This document shows positions 28,727 to 38,273 of a stretch of 64,000 nucleotides of DNA, in pieces. Position numbers and translations under genes: made by a program. This DNA comes from Bradyrhizobium oligotrophicum S58 (lineage in GTDB: Bacteria > Pseudomonadota > Alphaproteobacteria > Rhizobiales > Xanthobacteraceae): positions 1-64,000 of the forward strand of contig NC_020453.1 in assembly GCF_000344805.1 (NCBI RefSeq). The letters are read 5' to 3'. The number at the start of each line of letters is the position of its first letter. Position 1 is the first letter of the stretch. Below the pieces are notes generated by a model that saw only the letters and a program-made list of their open reading frames with translations, did no database searches and had not been told where the DNA came from.

Positions 28727-29400
28727 TCCTCGAACCCCACGAACACCGTCGCTTCCTTCACCGGCTTGCGCTCCGACACCACGGCGTTGGCCGGGAAATC
28801 GTGATCGGGCCAGCCGAGCGCGATGCTCTTCATGATGACCTGATCGTCGGCGATGCCGGCGTGCTCTCGGACCACGGGCGACTGCATGATGCCCTGGCTG
28901 TTGATCACGGCGCCCAGCCCGCGCGACCAGGCGGCGTTGACGAGCGCGGTGGTGACGGCGCCGCAATCGAACGGCGTGTCGTCGCTGCCGTCGAGCGCGC
29001 GATCATAGGTCACGATGATGCAGACCGGCGCATCGAACTGGCGAAAGCCGCGCAGCACCCAGTCCTGGCGCTTGTCCTTGTCGTCGCGCGCGATGCCCAT
29101 CGCGGAGAACAATTGCTTGGCGACGCCGATCTGGCGCTCGCGATGCGCGCCATCGAACGGCTGGCCGATGCGAAACTCGCGCGACTGCGGCACGCCCGCG
29201 AGCATCCTCTCGGTGTTGCCGGCACGGATGCGATTGAGCGGCTCGCCGGTGATGACGTAGAAATTCCAAGGCTGGGTGTTCATCGACGACGGCGCGCGCA
29301 TCGCCAGAGCGAGGATTTCCTCGATCAGCGCCCGCGGCACCGGATCGGGCTTGTAGCCGCGGATGCTGCGGCGGCCGAGGATGACGTCGTCGAACTTCAT
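28723..29400 (-). CDS. Nitroreductase family flavoprotein
   Basis: The 225-aa FMN-dependent oxidoreductase begins MKFDDVILGRRSIRGYKPD, with the RRS/R phosphate-binding motif and APSSMNTQPWNFY typical of the family. The C-terminal IALGWPDHDFPAN is also conserved. Such enzymes reduce nitroaromatics, quinones or flavins with NAD(P)H; the natural substrate is not evident. It is convergent with, and overlaps by 4 bp, the alpha/beta hydrolase. Confidence 0.94.
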   Translation of the reverse strand: MKFDDVILGRRSIRGYKPDPVPRALIEEILALAMRAPSSMNTQPWNFYVITGEPLNRIRAGNTERMLAGVPQSREFRIGQPFDGAHRERQIGVAKQLFSAMGIARDDKDKRQDWVLRGFRQFDAPVCIIVTYDRALDGSDDTPFDCGAVTTALVNAAWSRGLGAVINSQGIMQSPVVREHAGIADDQVIMKSIALGWPDHDFPANAVVSERKPVKEATVFVGFED

Positions 29401-29525
29401 GTGTGTGGTATTCCCGGGATGATGGCTCAGTTAGCCGGGATATTCGCGGCTTTCCGGTTCCGGTGCAAGATTGACGACGCAAACGGCGAGGCGCTGCAAG
29501 TCCCGTGGGCCCGACAGGCGCCGAG

Positions 29526-30191
29526 CTATCGCTTCAGCATCGACAGAACCGTGCGCGCGAGGTCCGCAGGCCGTGCCACCAACTGATCTGCGCCGGTCGT
29601 TTCGAGCTCGTCCCGACTGCCATAGCCCCAGAGCACGCCGAGGCTGCGCATCCTGACGGCCTGGGCGCCGACAATGTCGTGGCGACGGTCGCCGACCATG
29701 ATCGCGTCGGGCGCAGCGATATTCCGCTCGGTGAGAATATGCGCGAGCAGCTCCGGCTTGTGGTCCAGCTCACCAGACGGCACCGAGCCGTGGATCGCGT
29801 CGAAATACGGCGCCAGCTGCAGATGCTCCAGAATGCGCCGCGCGAACACCTCGCGCTTCGATGTCGCCAGATAGATTCGTAACCCGGCACCGTGCATCTC
29901 CCGCAGCGCGTCGCTGATGCCCGGATAGAGCTCGCTGCCGAACAGGCCGCTGTCACCATAGTGCTGGCGATAAGCGGCGACGGCTTCGTCAACGCGGTCG
30001 TCGCCATAGGCCCGCAACAGCACCCGCAACATGTCCTGCAGCGGCGGCCCGATCACGCTGCGGATGTCGAGCGCGTCGTCCGGCGCGTGCCCGAGCGCAC
30101 GCAAGGTCGCCAACGTGCTCGCGGCGATGCCGGGCTGCGAATCGATCAGGGTGCCGTCGAGGTCGAGCAGGACTGAATGAGTTGGAGCCAT
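29526..30191 (-). CDS. HAD-superfamily phosphatase, phosphoglycolate-phosphatase-like
   Basis: The 221-aa enzyme has HAD motif I LDLDGTLIDS near the start, motif II in YLATSK, and the C-terminal metal site MVGDRRHDI. The helical cap between residues about 18 and 90 is the Gph-type C1 cap. Phosphoglycolate is the usual substrate of the closest named relatives, but promiscuity is common in this family. ATG 30191 (MAPTHSVLLDLDG) was chosen; upstream codons of the frame are not family-like. Confidence 0.9.
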   Translation of the reverse strand: MAPTHSVLLDLDGTLIDSQPGIAASTLATLRALGHAPDDALDIRSVIGPPLQDMLRVLLRAYGDDRVDEAVAAYRQHYGDSGLFGSELYPGISDALREMHGAGLRIYLATSKREVFARRILEHLQLAPYFDAIHGSVPSGELDHKPELLAHILTERNIAAPDAIMVGDRRHDIVGAQAVRMRSLGVLWGYGSRDELETTGADQLVARPADLARTVLSMLKR

Positions 30192-30358
30192 GTCCGACCA
30201 TAGCGATGAGCACAAGGGGCGTAAACGCCCGCTATGTCCTGCGCCCACATGCGCATCAGTTCCGTCGCTCAGACGGCATCAGGCCGACGTCATGAGCAAT
30301 TGCCCGGTGCTCGCCATCAGCCTAACCTGTACAAAAATCCGGGGAAGGAACCACGCCG

Positions 30359-31447
30359 ATGGCGCTGATCGCGACGATCGAAACCGGTCTCTATCGCATT
30401 CCGCTCGGCATCACGCTGTCTGACAGCACGCATGGCGAGATGACGGCGTTCGAGCTGATCACCTGCCGCGTCCGCGATGCAGATGGCGCCGAGGGCATCG
30501 GCTACACCTACACGGTCGGCCGCAACGGCGGCGCGGTCGCGGACGTTCTCAAGCGTGAGATCCCGGACCTGGTCGCGGGCCGCGAGGCCGACGACACCGA
30601 GGCGATCTGGCATCGGGTCTGGTGGGGCCTGCATTATGGCGGACGCGGCGGGCCCGTCGTGCTCGCATTGTCGGCGCTCGACATTGCGCTGTGGGACCTG
30701 AAGGCGCAGCGCGCCGAGCTGCCGCTGTTCCGCCTGCTCGGCGGCTTCGATGCCCGCGTGCCCTGCTACGCTGGCGGCATCGACCTCGATCTTTCTGTCG
30801 ACGCGCTGTTGCAGCAGACCGACGACAATCTTGCCAAGGGTTTTCGCGCCATCAAGATGAAGGTCGGCCGCCCCGATCTCGGCGCCGACGTCGCGCGTGT
30901 CCGGGCGATGCGCAAGCATCTCGGCGACGGCTTTCCGCTGATGGCGGACGCCAACATGAAGTGGACGGTCGAGGAGGCCATCCGCGCCGCCCGCGCGTTG
31001 CAGCCGTTCGATCTCACCTGGCTCGAGGAGCCGACCATTCCCGACGACGTTGCGGGACATGCCCGCATTCTCAGCGCCGGCGGCGTGCCGATCGCGGCCG
31101 GCGAGAATCTGCGCTCGCTGTGGGATTTCAAGGCCTACATCGCCGCGGGCGCGGTGTCCTATCCCGAGCCGGATGTCACCAATTGCGGCGGCGTCACCTC
31201 GTTCATGAAGATCGCGCGGCTGGCGGAGGCATTCAACCTGCCCGTCACCAGCCACGGCGCGCATGACATCACCGTGCACATGCTCGCCGCCTGCCCCAAC
31301 CGCTCGTTTCTCGAAGCGCATGGCTTCGGGCTCGACAATTATATCGAGCACCCGCTCGTGCTGGAGGACGGCCTGGCGCTGGCCGCAACGCGGCCCGGCC
31401 ACGGCATCAATTTCGATTGGGAGGGGCTGGCAGGGCTCACGGCATGA
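30359..31447 (+). CDS. Mandelate racemase/muconate lactonising enzyme family protein
   Basis: The 362-aa enolase-superfamily enzyme shows an N-terminal capping domain and a C-terminal barrel. Catalytic and metal residues are visible: Lys in KMKVG, Asp in MADANMKW, Glu in LEEPT, Glu in AAGENL, and His in SHGAHDITVHM. The presence of both the KxK-like Lys and the His places it in the mandelate-racemase subgroup, which includes acid-sugar dehydratases. Substrate unknown. GGGGAAGGAA precedes ATG 30359. Confidence 0.92.
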   Translation: MALIATIETGLYRIPLGITLSDSTHGEMTAFELITCRVRDADGAEGIGYTYTVGRNGGAVADVLKREIPDLVAGREADDTEAIWHRVWWGLHYGGRGGPVVLALSALDIALWDLKAQRAELPLFRLLGGFDARVPCYAGGIDLDLSVDALLQQTDDNLAKGFRAIKMKVGRPDLGADVARVRAMRKHLGDGFPLMADANMKWTVEEAIRAARALQPFDLTWLEEPTIPDDVAGHARILSAGGVPIAAGENLRSLWDFKAYIAAGAVSYPEPDVTNCGGVTSFMKIARLAEAFNLPVTSHGAHDITVHMLAACPNRSFLEAHGFGLDNYIEHPLVLEDGLALAATRPGHGINFDWEGLAGLTA

Positions 31448-31545
31448 CGGCGGCGTTGCCAAGCCGGTGATCGCTGCTGACACACCCTTGTCAGCAGCCC
31501 TGCCGTACGGGTGAGGTGACCGATCGCACCAACCGCAAGGAAACA

Positions 31546-31950
31546 ATGCTCATGAAGTTCGCATCGACCCGCCTCGTGGCCGCCGACATCAAGGCCCTGG
31601 TCAGCTTCTACGAAAAGGTCACCGAGCAGAAGGCGGATTGGCTGGCGCCGGCATTCGCGGAGATCGTCACGTCGCGCGCAACGCTTGCGATCGGCAGCGC
31701 CGACACCGTGGCGCTGTTCAAGGAGGGCAGCGCGGAGCCCGGCGCCAACCGCAGCGCCATTCTGGAGTTCGAGGTCAATGACGTGGATGGCGATTTCGCG
31801 CGGCTGAAGGACGAGGTCGAGGTGGTGCACCCACCGAAGACGATGCCCTGGGGCAATCGCGCCGCTCAGTTCCGAGACCCCGAAGGGACGATCGTGAGTC
31901 TGTATACGCCGGTCAGCGACGCCGCCAAGCAGCGCTTCGGATCACGCTAA
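31546..31950 (+). CDS. Glyoxalase/bleomycin-resistance-fold protein (VOC superfamily)
   Basis: The 134-aa protein has the paired beta-alpha-beta-beta-beta units of the vicinal oxygen chelate fold: STRLVAADIKALVSFYEKV at the N-terminus and FRDPEGTIVSLYTPV at the C-terminus. The expected metal ligands are only partly evident, so catalytic activity is uncertain. ATG 31546 was chosen for the AAGGAA site five bases upstream. It stands alone between the racemase-family gene and the convergent GST gene. Confidence 0.85.
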   Translation: MLMKFASTRLVAADIKALVSFYEKVTEQKADWLAPAFAEIVTSRATLAIGSADTVALFKEGSAEPGANRSAILEFEVNDVDGDFARLKDEVEVVHPPKTMPWGNRAAQFRDPEGTIVSLYTPVSDAAKQRFGSR

Positions 31951-31983
31951 GGAGACTTGTCGCGCAACCCGCCGCGCATCTGG

Positions 31984-32613
31984 CTAGGCCTTCGCGCTCG
32001 GACGGCTTGAAACGGCGTTGTACCATCGCCTGAGATGATGGAGATGATCCGGCGGATCGAGCTTGGCGCGGGCCGCAAAATCGACTGCCACCATGGCGCT
32101 GATGTCGGCGATGCTGAAATCGGTGCCGCAGACGAAGGCTTGATCGGCCAGCCGCGCATCCAGCCATGCGAAGTAATGCGCGACACGCAGACGGCCGCGC
32201 TCCGCCAGCGCCGGGATCTGGTCGAGCGGCAGCGGACCCGGCAATGCCCGACGCTCCAGTCCTGGGAGGCTGTTGCGAAAGGCTTCCTGGATGGCGTAGA
32301 TGCCATCCCATTCGATCCGCCGCAGCCAGCATTCGATGAGCGCCCGCTCTTCCGCGTCCCGGCCCATCAGATGCGGGATGGGATGCAGTTCCTCGAGATA
32401 GCGGCAGATCGCGATGACGTCGGTGATGGCGGCGCCACTGTCGAGCACCAGCACCGGAACGGTGCACTGCGGATTCAGCGCGCGAAACTCCGGCTTGAAC
32501 TGCTCGCCGGCGCGCAGATCGAGCTGCACGGTTGGAATGGCGAGGCCTTTCTCGGCAAGGAAGATCCGCACGCGACGCGGGCTTGGAGCGGTTGCGGCAT
32601 CGTACAACTTCAT
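31984..32613 (-). CDS. Glutathione S-transferase
   Basis: The 209-aa protein has an N-terminal thioredoxin-like domain (residues 1-75; ATAPSPRRVRIFLAEKG with the glutathione-site Ser, and the cis-Pro in TVPVLVLD) and an all-helical C-terminal domain with DFSIADISAM. Its class is bacterial theta/beta-like. A detoxification or thiol-transfer role follows from the family. ATG 32613 (MKLYDAATAPS) is the family start. Confidence 0.94.
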   Translation of the reverse strand: MKLYDAATAPSPRRVRIFLAEKGLAIPTVQLDLRAGEQFKPEFRALNPQCTVPVLVLDSGAAITDVIAICRYLEELHPIPHLMGRDAEERALIECWLRRIEWDGIYAIQEAFRNSLPGLERRALPGPLPLDQIPALAERGRLRVAHYFAWLDARLADQAFVCGTDFSIADISAMVAVDFAARAKLDPPDHLHHLRRWYNAVSSRPSAKA

Positions 32614-32760
32614 GAGCGTTCTCTCTGTCTGACGAGGCAAAGGCGCGTGACGTCGGAACGAGTAGGCGCGGTTAGTTCTGCTGCGTCACGACCAACGTCA
32701 TTCGACGTTCCAGGCCTGCGGCCTTGCCGCGGAATGACGGTGGTTGTGACGCTGCGGGGG

Positions 32761-33450
32761 TCAGTCAGCCCCGAAAATCTCGTCCTGATCCATGCGCACT
32801 GCGCGCAATTCGCGCGTCTTGCGCCAGTCCTCCTGCTGCGCCGAGATGGCGTAGGTGATCAGCAGCGAGCGGCGGCGTGCGCCGCTGCGATTGCGCGTGG
32901 CGCCATGCAGCAGATTGACGTCGAACAGCAGGACGTCGCCAGCCTCGCCCGCCGTGACGAACGCCGATGACGACGCCTGCACACCATCCGCGGCGCGACG
33001 ATGCGTGCCCGGCGCCACCTGCGTGGCGCCGTTGTCCGGGCCGAAGCGATCGAGAAAGGCCAGCGCCGACACCGCGTCGGTGCGCCAGAGCTCGACGCTG
33101 TCGCGATGCAGCGGCTGCGCGCCGCCATCCGCGCGCGGCTCGCGCCCTTCGACCTGGCCGAGGAAGAACGGCGCTTGCAGGATATGATGGACGGCGGCGA
33201 GCAACATCGGCAGGCGGCTGACCTGCTGCACCGTCGGATCGAGATCGACCATCGCGTGACGCCAGTCGCGGCCACGCGGAACGGGCCATTGCTCCGACGG
33301 CACCGTGCCGGCCTCGAACGCCGCACGCAGCGGCCCGATCCACGCCGCCGGGATCGCGCCTCGCAGCAGCAGATAGCCGTCCTCATCGAGTCGCCGCGCA
33401 TCTGCTTCGGGCAACCGGCCGACGCGGGTGCGCGTTGGTGCCGCAGTCAT
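32761..33450 (-). CDS. Phytanoyl-CoA dioxygenase family protein
   Basis: The 229-aa protein is a likely Fe(II)/2-oxoglutarate-dependent oxygenase. The facial triad is visible as HRD in [11 protein letters not shown] and the distal His in NLLHGATRN; a following Arg-rich segment ([11 protein letters not shown]) supplies the 2-oxoglutarate contact. The substrate is unknown; PhyH-like enzymes act on many small molecules. No operon partner is close. Confidence 0.92.
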   Translation of the reverse strand: MTAAPTRTRVGRLPEADARRLDEDGYLLLRGAIPAAWIGPLRAAFEAGTVPSEQWPVPRGRDWRHAMVDLDPTVQQVSRLPMLLAAVHHILQAPFFLGQVEGREPRADGGAQPLHRDSVELWRTDAVSALAFLDRFGPDNGATQVAPGTHRRAADGVQASSSAFVTAGEAGDVLLFDVNLLHGATRNRSGARRRSLLITYAISAQQEDWRKTRELRAVRMDQDEIFGAD

Positions 33451-33782
33451 GGTTGGGCTCGTAGATTCGAGGGTGAGTCTTACGTCATGACATGGTCGAC
33501 GATCGAGCGCCGCTCTGCAAGCGGCTCGCTCGCATCAATATTGCCGGAGCCTCTTGCCCTTGCGGTCAGGGATCGTGGCCGGGAGCGACCAGCGGCGCCG
33601 AGCGATCGAGCCTCGGCAACCGGACCATTTGCGATGCTGAGGCGATCGGTCGCGGCGCGCCGCGGTGCGACCAGGCCAACGATTAATCGATCGTTAACTC
33701 TGCCCGCTTACGTCTTTGCTGAAACAGTCTGTAACGATCTGAAACATCACGACAAGAGCGTTCGAGCTCTTTTGGAGTGCAC
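33451..33782. other. Intergenic region with a palindrome
   Basis: No gene is supported in these 332 bp. The right part is A/T-richer and holds AACGAT-TAATCG-ATCGTT (33678-33695), a 6-bp arm inverted repeat about 90 bp before the next gene. It probably contains the promoter of the duplicated-domain protein gene, whose ribosome site GGAGT lies at the end of the gap. Confidence 0.5.
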
Positions 33783-34385
33783 ATGGCGGTCGTGCAAAGC
33801 ACCAACCAGATCTCTCCCGCGATGGAGCGGGTCTATCACCAGAGCAATCTGCTCGGTGAATGGAAGGGCTCGTGGACGGCAAACAATCAGGCCGTGAGCT
33901 TCAAGGTCGTGAACATCCGCGGCGCGGCGGCCACGGTCGAATACACGCATAACGGCCGGACCGAGCGCGGCATCGGCCAGGTCAACGGCTCGACCATCGA
34001 CTTCGGGGCGGTCACACTCGGCACCAAGAACGGCAAGAGCGCCGTGCTGCTGTTCTCGGCTGGCGGCGGCAAGGCCACGGCGATGCTCGAGAAGCAGGCC
34101 CCTCCGGCCAGTGAGAGCAACCTGGTCGGTAGCTGGGCCGGCTATTCCGGCGAGAACGGCATGAGCGCGAGCTTTCGCGTGCTGTCCGTCAACGGCAAGG
34201 AAGCGCAGGTCAGCGTGATGGCCAACGGCATCACGCGCCAGGGCACCGGGATCGTCTACAAGAACGTCATCATGTTCGAGCAGACGCAGATCTCGACCGA
34301 CGACGGCAAGAGCGGGAAAGTCATCTACCAGGTCGGCAACAAGTCCTACATGGTGCCGGTGGACAAGCTGCCCAAGACGGCCTGA
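33783..34385 (+). CDS. Unrecognised protein with two tandem beta-rich domains
   Basis: This 200-aa protein contains two related halves. Residues about 22-105 begin LLGEWKGSW and residues about 112-195 begin LVGSWAGYS; both continue with a strand pattern (SFKVVNIRGAAATVEY versus SFRVLSVNGKEAQVSV), then G(I/T)G followed by a hydrophobic turn. The LxGxWxG start is reminiscent of calycin-like barrels (lipocalin, avidin), but that is only a resemblance. No signal peptide is seen. ATG 33783 has GGAG upstream. Function unknown. Confidence 0.85.
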   Translation: MAVVQSTNQISPAMERVYHQSNLLGEWKGSWTANNQAVSFKVVNIRGAAATVEYTHNGRTERGIGQVNGSTIDFGAVTLGTKNGKSAVLLFSAGGGKATAMLEKQAPPASESNLVGSWAGYSGENGMSASFRVLSVNGKEAQVSVMANGITRQGTGIVYKNVIMFEQTQISTDDGKSGKVIYQVGNKSYMVPVDKLPKTA

Positions 34386-34398
34386 AGACGGCCTGCCC

Positions 34399-35895
34399 CT
34401 ACACCCCCGCCATCATCACATATTTGATCTCGAGATATTCCTCGATGCCATGATGCGAGCCCTCGCGTCCGAGGCCGCTCTCCTTGACGCCGCCGAACGG
34501 CGCGACCTCCGTCGTGATCAGGCCGGTGTTGACGCCCACCATCCCCGATTCCAGCGCCTCGGCGACGCGCCAAACGCGGCCGAGATCGCGGGCGTAGAAG
34601 TAGGATGCAAGACCGAACGGCGAGGCGTTGCACATCGCGATGATTTCGGCCTCATCCTGGAAACGGATCACCGGCGCGAGCGGGCCGAACGTCTCCTCAT
34701 GCGCGACCAGCGCGTCGGCCTTCACGTCGGACAGCACGGTCGGCTCGAAGAAGGTGCGGCCGAGCGCATGGCGCTTGCCGCCGGTGACGATCCTGGCGCC
34801 GCCCTTGATGGCATCGGCAATGTGCCGCTCGACCTTCTCGACCGCTTCCTCGTTGATCAGCGGCCCCTGCGTGACGCCGGCCTCGGTACCGTCGCCGATC
34901 TTCATCGCCGCGACCTTGGCGGCGAGCTTGTGCACGAACTGATCGTAGATGCCGTCCTGCGCATAGAGGCGGTTGGCGCAGACGCAGGTCTGGCCCATGT
35001 TGCGATATTTCGACACCATCGCGCCCTCGACGGCCGCATCGATATCGGCATCGTCGAACACCACGAACGGCGCGTTGCCGCCGAGCTCGAGCCCGAGCTT
35101 CTTCACCGTGCCGGCCGACTGGCGATAGAGGATCTTGCCGACCTCGGTCGAACCGGTGAAGCCGACGAAGCGCACCGACGGATGCTCGCACAGCACCTTG
35201 CCGATCGCAGGCGCATCGCCAGTGATGATGTTGAGCACGCCCTTCGGGATGCCGGCGCGCTCGGCGAGCACGGCGAGCGCCAGTGCCGACAGCGGCGTCT
35301 CGTTGGCCGGCTTCAGCACCACAGTGCAGCCGGCGGCCAGCGCCGGCGACACCTTGCGGGTGATCATCGAGTTCGGGAAATTCCACGGCGTGATCGCACC
35401 GCAGACGCCGATCGGCTGTTTCAGCGCCAGCAGGCGCGCATCGGGCTTCTGTGTCGGGATGGTCTCGCCATAGACGCGACGCGCCTCCTCGGCGAAGAAC
35501 TCGATATAGGCGGCGCCGATGTCGACCTCGCCGAGCGCCTCGCTGAGCGGCTTGCCCTGTTCCGAGGTCAGGATCAGCGCGAGGTCCTCGCGGTTGGCCG
35601 TGATCAGCTCGAACCATTTGCGCAGAATGTTGGAGCGCTGCTTGGCGGTCAGCTTGGCCCAGGCCGGAAAGGCGCGCGCGGCGGCCTCGACGGCTTGCGT
35701 GGTCTCCGCGGCGCCGAGTTGCGCGATCTTGGCGAGTTCGGCGCCGGTTGCGGGATTGTTGACCGGCAGCACCGGCGTACCGACCCAGGCGCCCTCGATG
35801 TAGCACTGCTCGCGCAGCAGCGCGGCGTCCTTCAGGCGTTCGCGCAAGGCGGTGGTCGCGGATGGCGTGGAGCGGGCAGCGGCGGTCGGTGTCAT
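34399..35895 (-). CDS. gabD: Succinate-semialdehyde dehydrogenase, NADP-dependent type
   Basis: The 498-aa aldehyde dehydrogenase oxidises succinate semialdehyde to succinate, the last step of GABA breakdown. It has PWNFPNSMITRK (cofactor region), the general-base Glu in LELGGNAPF and the nucleophilic Cys in MGQTCVCANR. Gene identity is by overall similarity to GabD; related semialdehyde dehydrogenases cannot be fully excluded. No gabT adjoins. ATG 35895 has a strong GAGGAG ribosome site. It is convergent with the duplicated-domain protein gene, 13 bp apart. Confidence 0.92.
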   Translation of the reverse strand: MTPTAAARSTPSATTALRERLKDAALLREQCYIEGAWVGTPVLPVNNPATGAELAKIAQLGAAETTQAVEAAARAFPAWAKLTAKQRSNILRKWFELITANREDLALILTSEQGKPLSEALGEVDIGAAYIEFFAEEARRVYGETIPTQKPDARLLALKQPIGVCGAITPWNFPNSMITRKVSPALAAGCTVVLKPANETPLSALALAVLAERAGIPKGVLNIITGDAPAIGKVLCEHPSVRFVGFTGSTEVGKILYRQSAGTVKKLGLELGGNAPFVVFDDADIDAAVEGAMVSKYRNMGQTCVCANRLYAQDGIYDQFVHKLAAKVAAMKIGDGTEAGVTQGPLINEEAVEKVERHIADAIKGGARIVTGGKRHALGRTFFEPTVLSDVKADALVAHEETFGPLAPVIRFQDEAEIIAMCNASPFGLASYFYARDLGRVWRVAEALESGMVGVNTGLITTEVAPFGGVKESGLGREGSHHGIEEYLEIKYVMMAGV

Positions 35896-36060
35896 CGGCA
35901 ACTCCTCGAGAGCGAGCGGTATTTCGCTTCGAATATAGCCACGACACGGCAGCGGCGCACGGCTCGTGCGGCTCACGAACGGTAGATTCGACCGGGTGAT
36001 GCGTACCTTTACAGCACCAAATGCCGTGCGGAGAGCGACGGCGCCGCGCCGGGCGTGGCG

Positions 36061-36381
36061 TCAGGCCGCGCCGCTCATATAGGTCTCGCGACGGCCGATC
36101 ATGCGCTCCGCCGCCGCCTTGGCGTCGGCCTTGGTCGAGGTTGCGCAGGTGCGGTATTCGAGATCCGGCAAGCTGGCGGGATCGCGGCGCCCGAACCACG
36201 ATTTGTGGCCGACGGGCAGAAGCGCCAGCGCCTGCGCCACGTTATCGACAGCTCCGAACGAATACAGCGCGCCGGTCGCAGCGATGCGGACCTCGTAGAT
36301 CCCCGGAGTGATCGGTGCCTCGATATTGTCACCGCGGCCCGGCCGCGGATACCGTTTCCACTCGCTCCACGTCGAAATCAT
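36061..36381 (-). CDS. Small hypothetical protein
   Basis: The 106-aa product (MISTWSEWKRYPRPGRG...) has a central PGIYEVRIAATGALYSFGAV segment and a Lys/Arg-rich tail. The segment looks faintly like a GIY-YIG strand pair, but the nuclease motif is incomplete, so I do not assign it. ATG 36381 was chosen over an in-frame upstream ATG whose added residues look non-coding. Confidence 0.65.
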   Translation of the reverse strand: MISTWSEWKRYPRPGRGDNIEAPITPGIYEVRIAATGALYSFGAVDNVAQALALLPVGHKSWFGRRDPASLPDLEYRTCATSTKADAKAAAERMIGRRETYMSGAA

Positions 36382-36722
36382 ATCGCCCCCAACGGCGGAC
36401 AGTGCCGCCAAAAACACGTCTTCGGCCGGAAAAAGCCGGTTGTTGAACCCTTTAAGGCAGAAATGGTTGCAACTCACAACAGTCGCAAGCCCGTGGCGGG
36501 AACATGGCGGCCATGTGCGGGACCTGCGGCTCCATGGAACTAATCATGATTCTCTGAGGATTTTGAAGGGCTGTGACTTCGCGTGCGCCGTTCTCCCCCA
36601 CTGCGTCGTTCGCATCGCATCATCACGACATCGCGACCGGTGCGGCAGCCTGCGGTCCTTGCCGGTCGCGCAGGCTCGGAGAACAATCCTGTACCGTCAA
36701 CAAGAACGGAACGGAGGAGACC

Positions 36723-37916
36723 ATGCAGAACAAGTCGGACATTGATCACGGGCTGCGGCAGAAGGCAGAGGCCGGCGACATTCCCGGCGTCGTCGCGGTC
36801 GCGGCGGACAGCAACGGCGTCATCTACGAAGGCGCGTTCGGCAAGCGCGACCTCGGCCGTGCCGACCCGATGACATCAGACAGCGTGTTCTGGATCGCCT
36901 CGATGACCAAGGCGATCACCTGCGCCGCCGGCATGCAGCTGGTCGAGCAGGGCCGGTTGTCGCTGGATGCCCCGATCGGAACCGTGTTGCCCGACCTCGC
37001 CGCGCCCAAGGTGCTCGACGGCTTCGATGCGAACGGCGAGCCGATCCTGCGGCCGGCGAAGACCGCGATCACCTTGCGCCATCTGATGACCCACACCGCC
37101 GGCTTCTGCTACGACATGTGGAACGGCGACATGGCGAGCTACGTGCAGAAGGCCGGCACGCCCGGCATCATCACCTGCAAGAACGACGCGCTCACGCTGC
37201 CGCTCGCCTCCGATCCCGGCACGCGCTGGGAATATGGCATCAACATCGATTTCGTCGGCAAGGCGGTCGAGGCCGCCAGCGGGATGAAGCTGGACGCCTA
37301 TCTGCGCGACCATCTGTTCGCGCCGCTCGGCATGGACGACACCGGCTTCAAGCTCGGCCCGTCGCAGCGCGAACGTCTGGTCGGCATGCATGCCCGCGGC
37401 GAGGATGGCACCCTGGCGCCGATCCCGTTCGAACTCGAGCAGGAGCCTGAATTCCACATGGGCGGCGGCGGGCTCTATGGCACGGCCGGCGACTACATCC
37501 GCTTCACCCGGATGATCCTCAACAATGGCCGCGGCAACGGCAACCAGGTGCTTAAGCCCGAGACGGTCGCTTCGATGCGCGACAACCACATCGGAGAACT
37601 CGAGATGACGAAGATGGCCGCGGCGGTGCCCGGCGTGACCAACGACGTCGATCTCTATCCCGACATCGTCAAGAAATGGGGCCTCAGCTTCATGATCACG
37701 ACGGCGCAGACGGCCGAAGGCCGCAGCGCCGGCAGCCTCGCCTGGGCCGGCCTCGCCAACACCTATTATTGGATCGACCCCGCGCGCGACGTCACCGGCG
37801 TGATCCTGATGCAGCTGCTGCCGTTCGCCGACCCGCTGTGCCTGGAGACATTTGCCGGATTCGAGCGCGGCGTCTATGCCGGGCTGGATGCAGCCGGCGG
37901 GCAGAAGGCGGCGTAG
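36723..37916 (+). CDS. Serine hydrolase, class C beta-lactamase fold
   Basis: The 397-aa protein has the SxxK nucleophile in IASMTKAIT (near residue 60), the YxN motif in WEYGINIDF and a GGGGLYGTAGDYIRF region typical of EstB-like esterases. No signal peptide precedes it, so it is probably cytoplasmic, unlike the related exported protein at 18617-20044. ATG 36723 has GGAGGAG-like sequence upstream. Substrate unknown. Confidence 0.92.
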   Translation: MQNKSDIDHGLRQKAEAGDIPGVVAVAADSNGVIYEGAFGKRDLGRADPMTSDSVFWIASMTKAITCAAGMQLVEQGRLSLDAPIGTVLPDLAAPKVLDGFDANGEPILRPAKTAITLRHLMTHTAGFCYDMWNGDMASYVQKAGTPGIITCKNDALTLPLASDPGTRWEYGINIDFVGKAVEAASGMKLDAYLRDHLFAPLGMDDTGFKLGPSQRERLVGMHARGEDGTLAPIPFELEQEPEFHMGGGGLYGTAGDYIRFTRMILNNGRGNGNQVLKPETVASMRDNHIGELEMTKMAAAVPGVTNDVDLYPDIVKKWGLSFMITTAQTAEGRSAGSLAWAGLANTYYWIDPARDVTGVILMQLLPFADPLCLETFAGFERGVYAGLDAAGGQKAA

Positions 37917-38091
37917 TGAAGTGAGACGGCGCGGAGGCGGATGATCGGTGAGACCGCTGCCTCCGCGCAGCGCTTTTGTCCCAACTAATAAGTTTTCTGC
38001 CCTGAATGAAGGCGCCAACAATCAGCTCGAGTATTTGGCAGATAGGAATATTTGGCAGAAAGAGACGAGCCGTTGCCGCACGAACGGCGCG

Positions 38092-38273
38092 CCCCCTCGC
38101 CCCGTTCTTACGAGGCCGCGACGAGCTTCGTTCGCGCTGAGAGGCAGACGCACGGGTGGTGCTGATAGTGAGTCCTGTACCCCCTCATCGGATCGCATCT
38201 AACGATGCGATCCGACCTCTCCCCCGCAAGCGGGGAGAGGTAAGAGACACCGAGCAAGCCGCGAGATGCGGGC
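38092..38273 (+). repeat. Dispersed repeat, family D (copy 2)
   Basis: Same family and orientation as 23346-23540, with an internal deletion of about 15 bp. The 10-bp stem (38190-38199 with 38204-38213, loop TAAC) keeps full pairing, although one T-A pair of copy 1 is C-G here. CCTCTCCCC pairs with GGGGAGAGG at 38216-38240. The repeat abuts the stop codon of the minus-strand adenosine kinase gene and may terminate it. The rest of the 37917-38091 gap shows nothing else. Confidence 0.88.
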
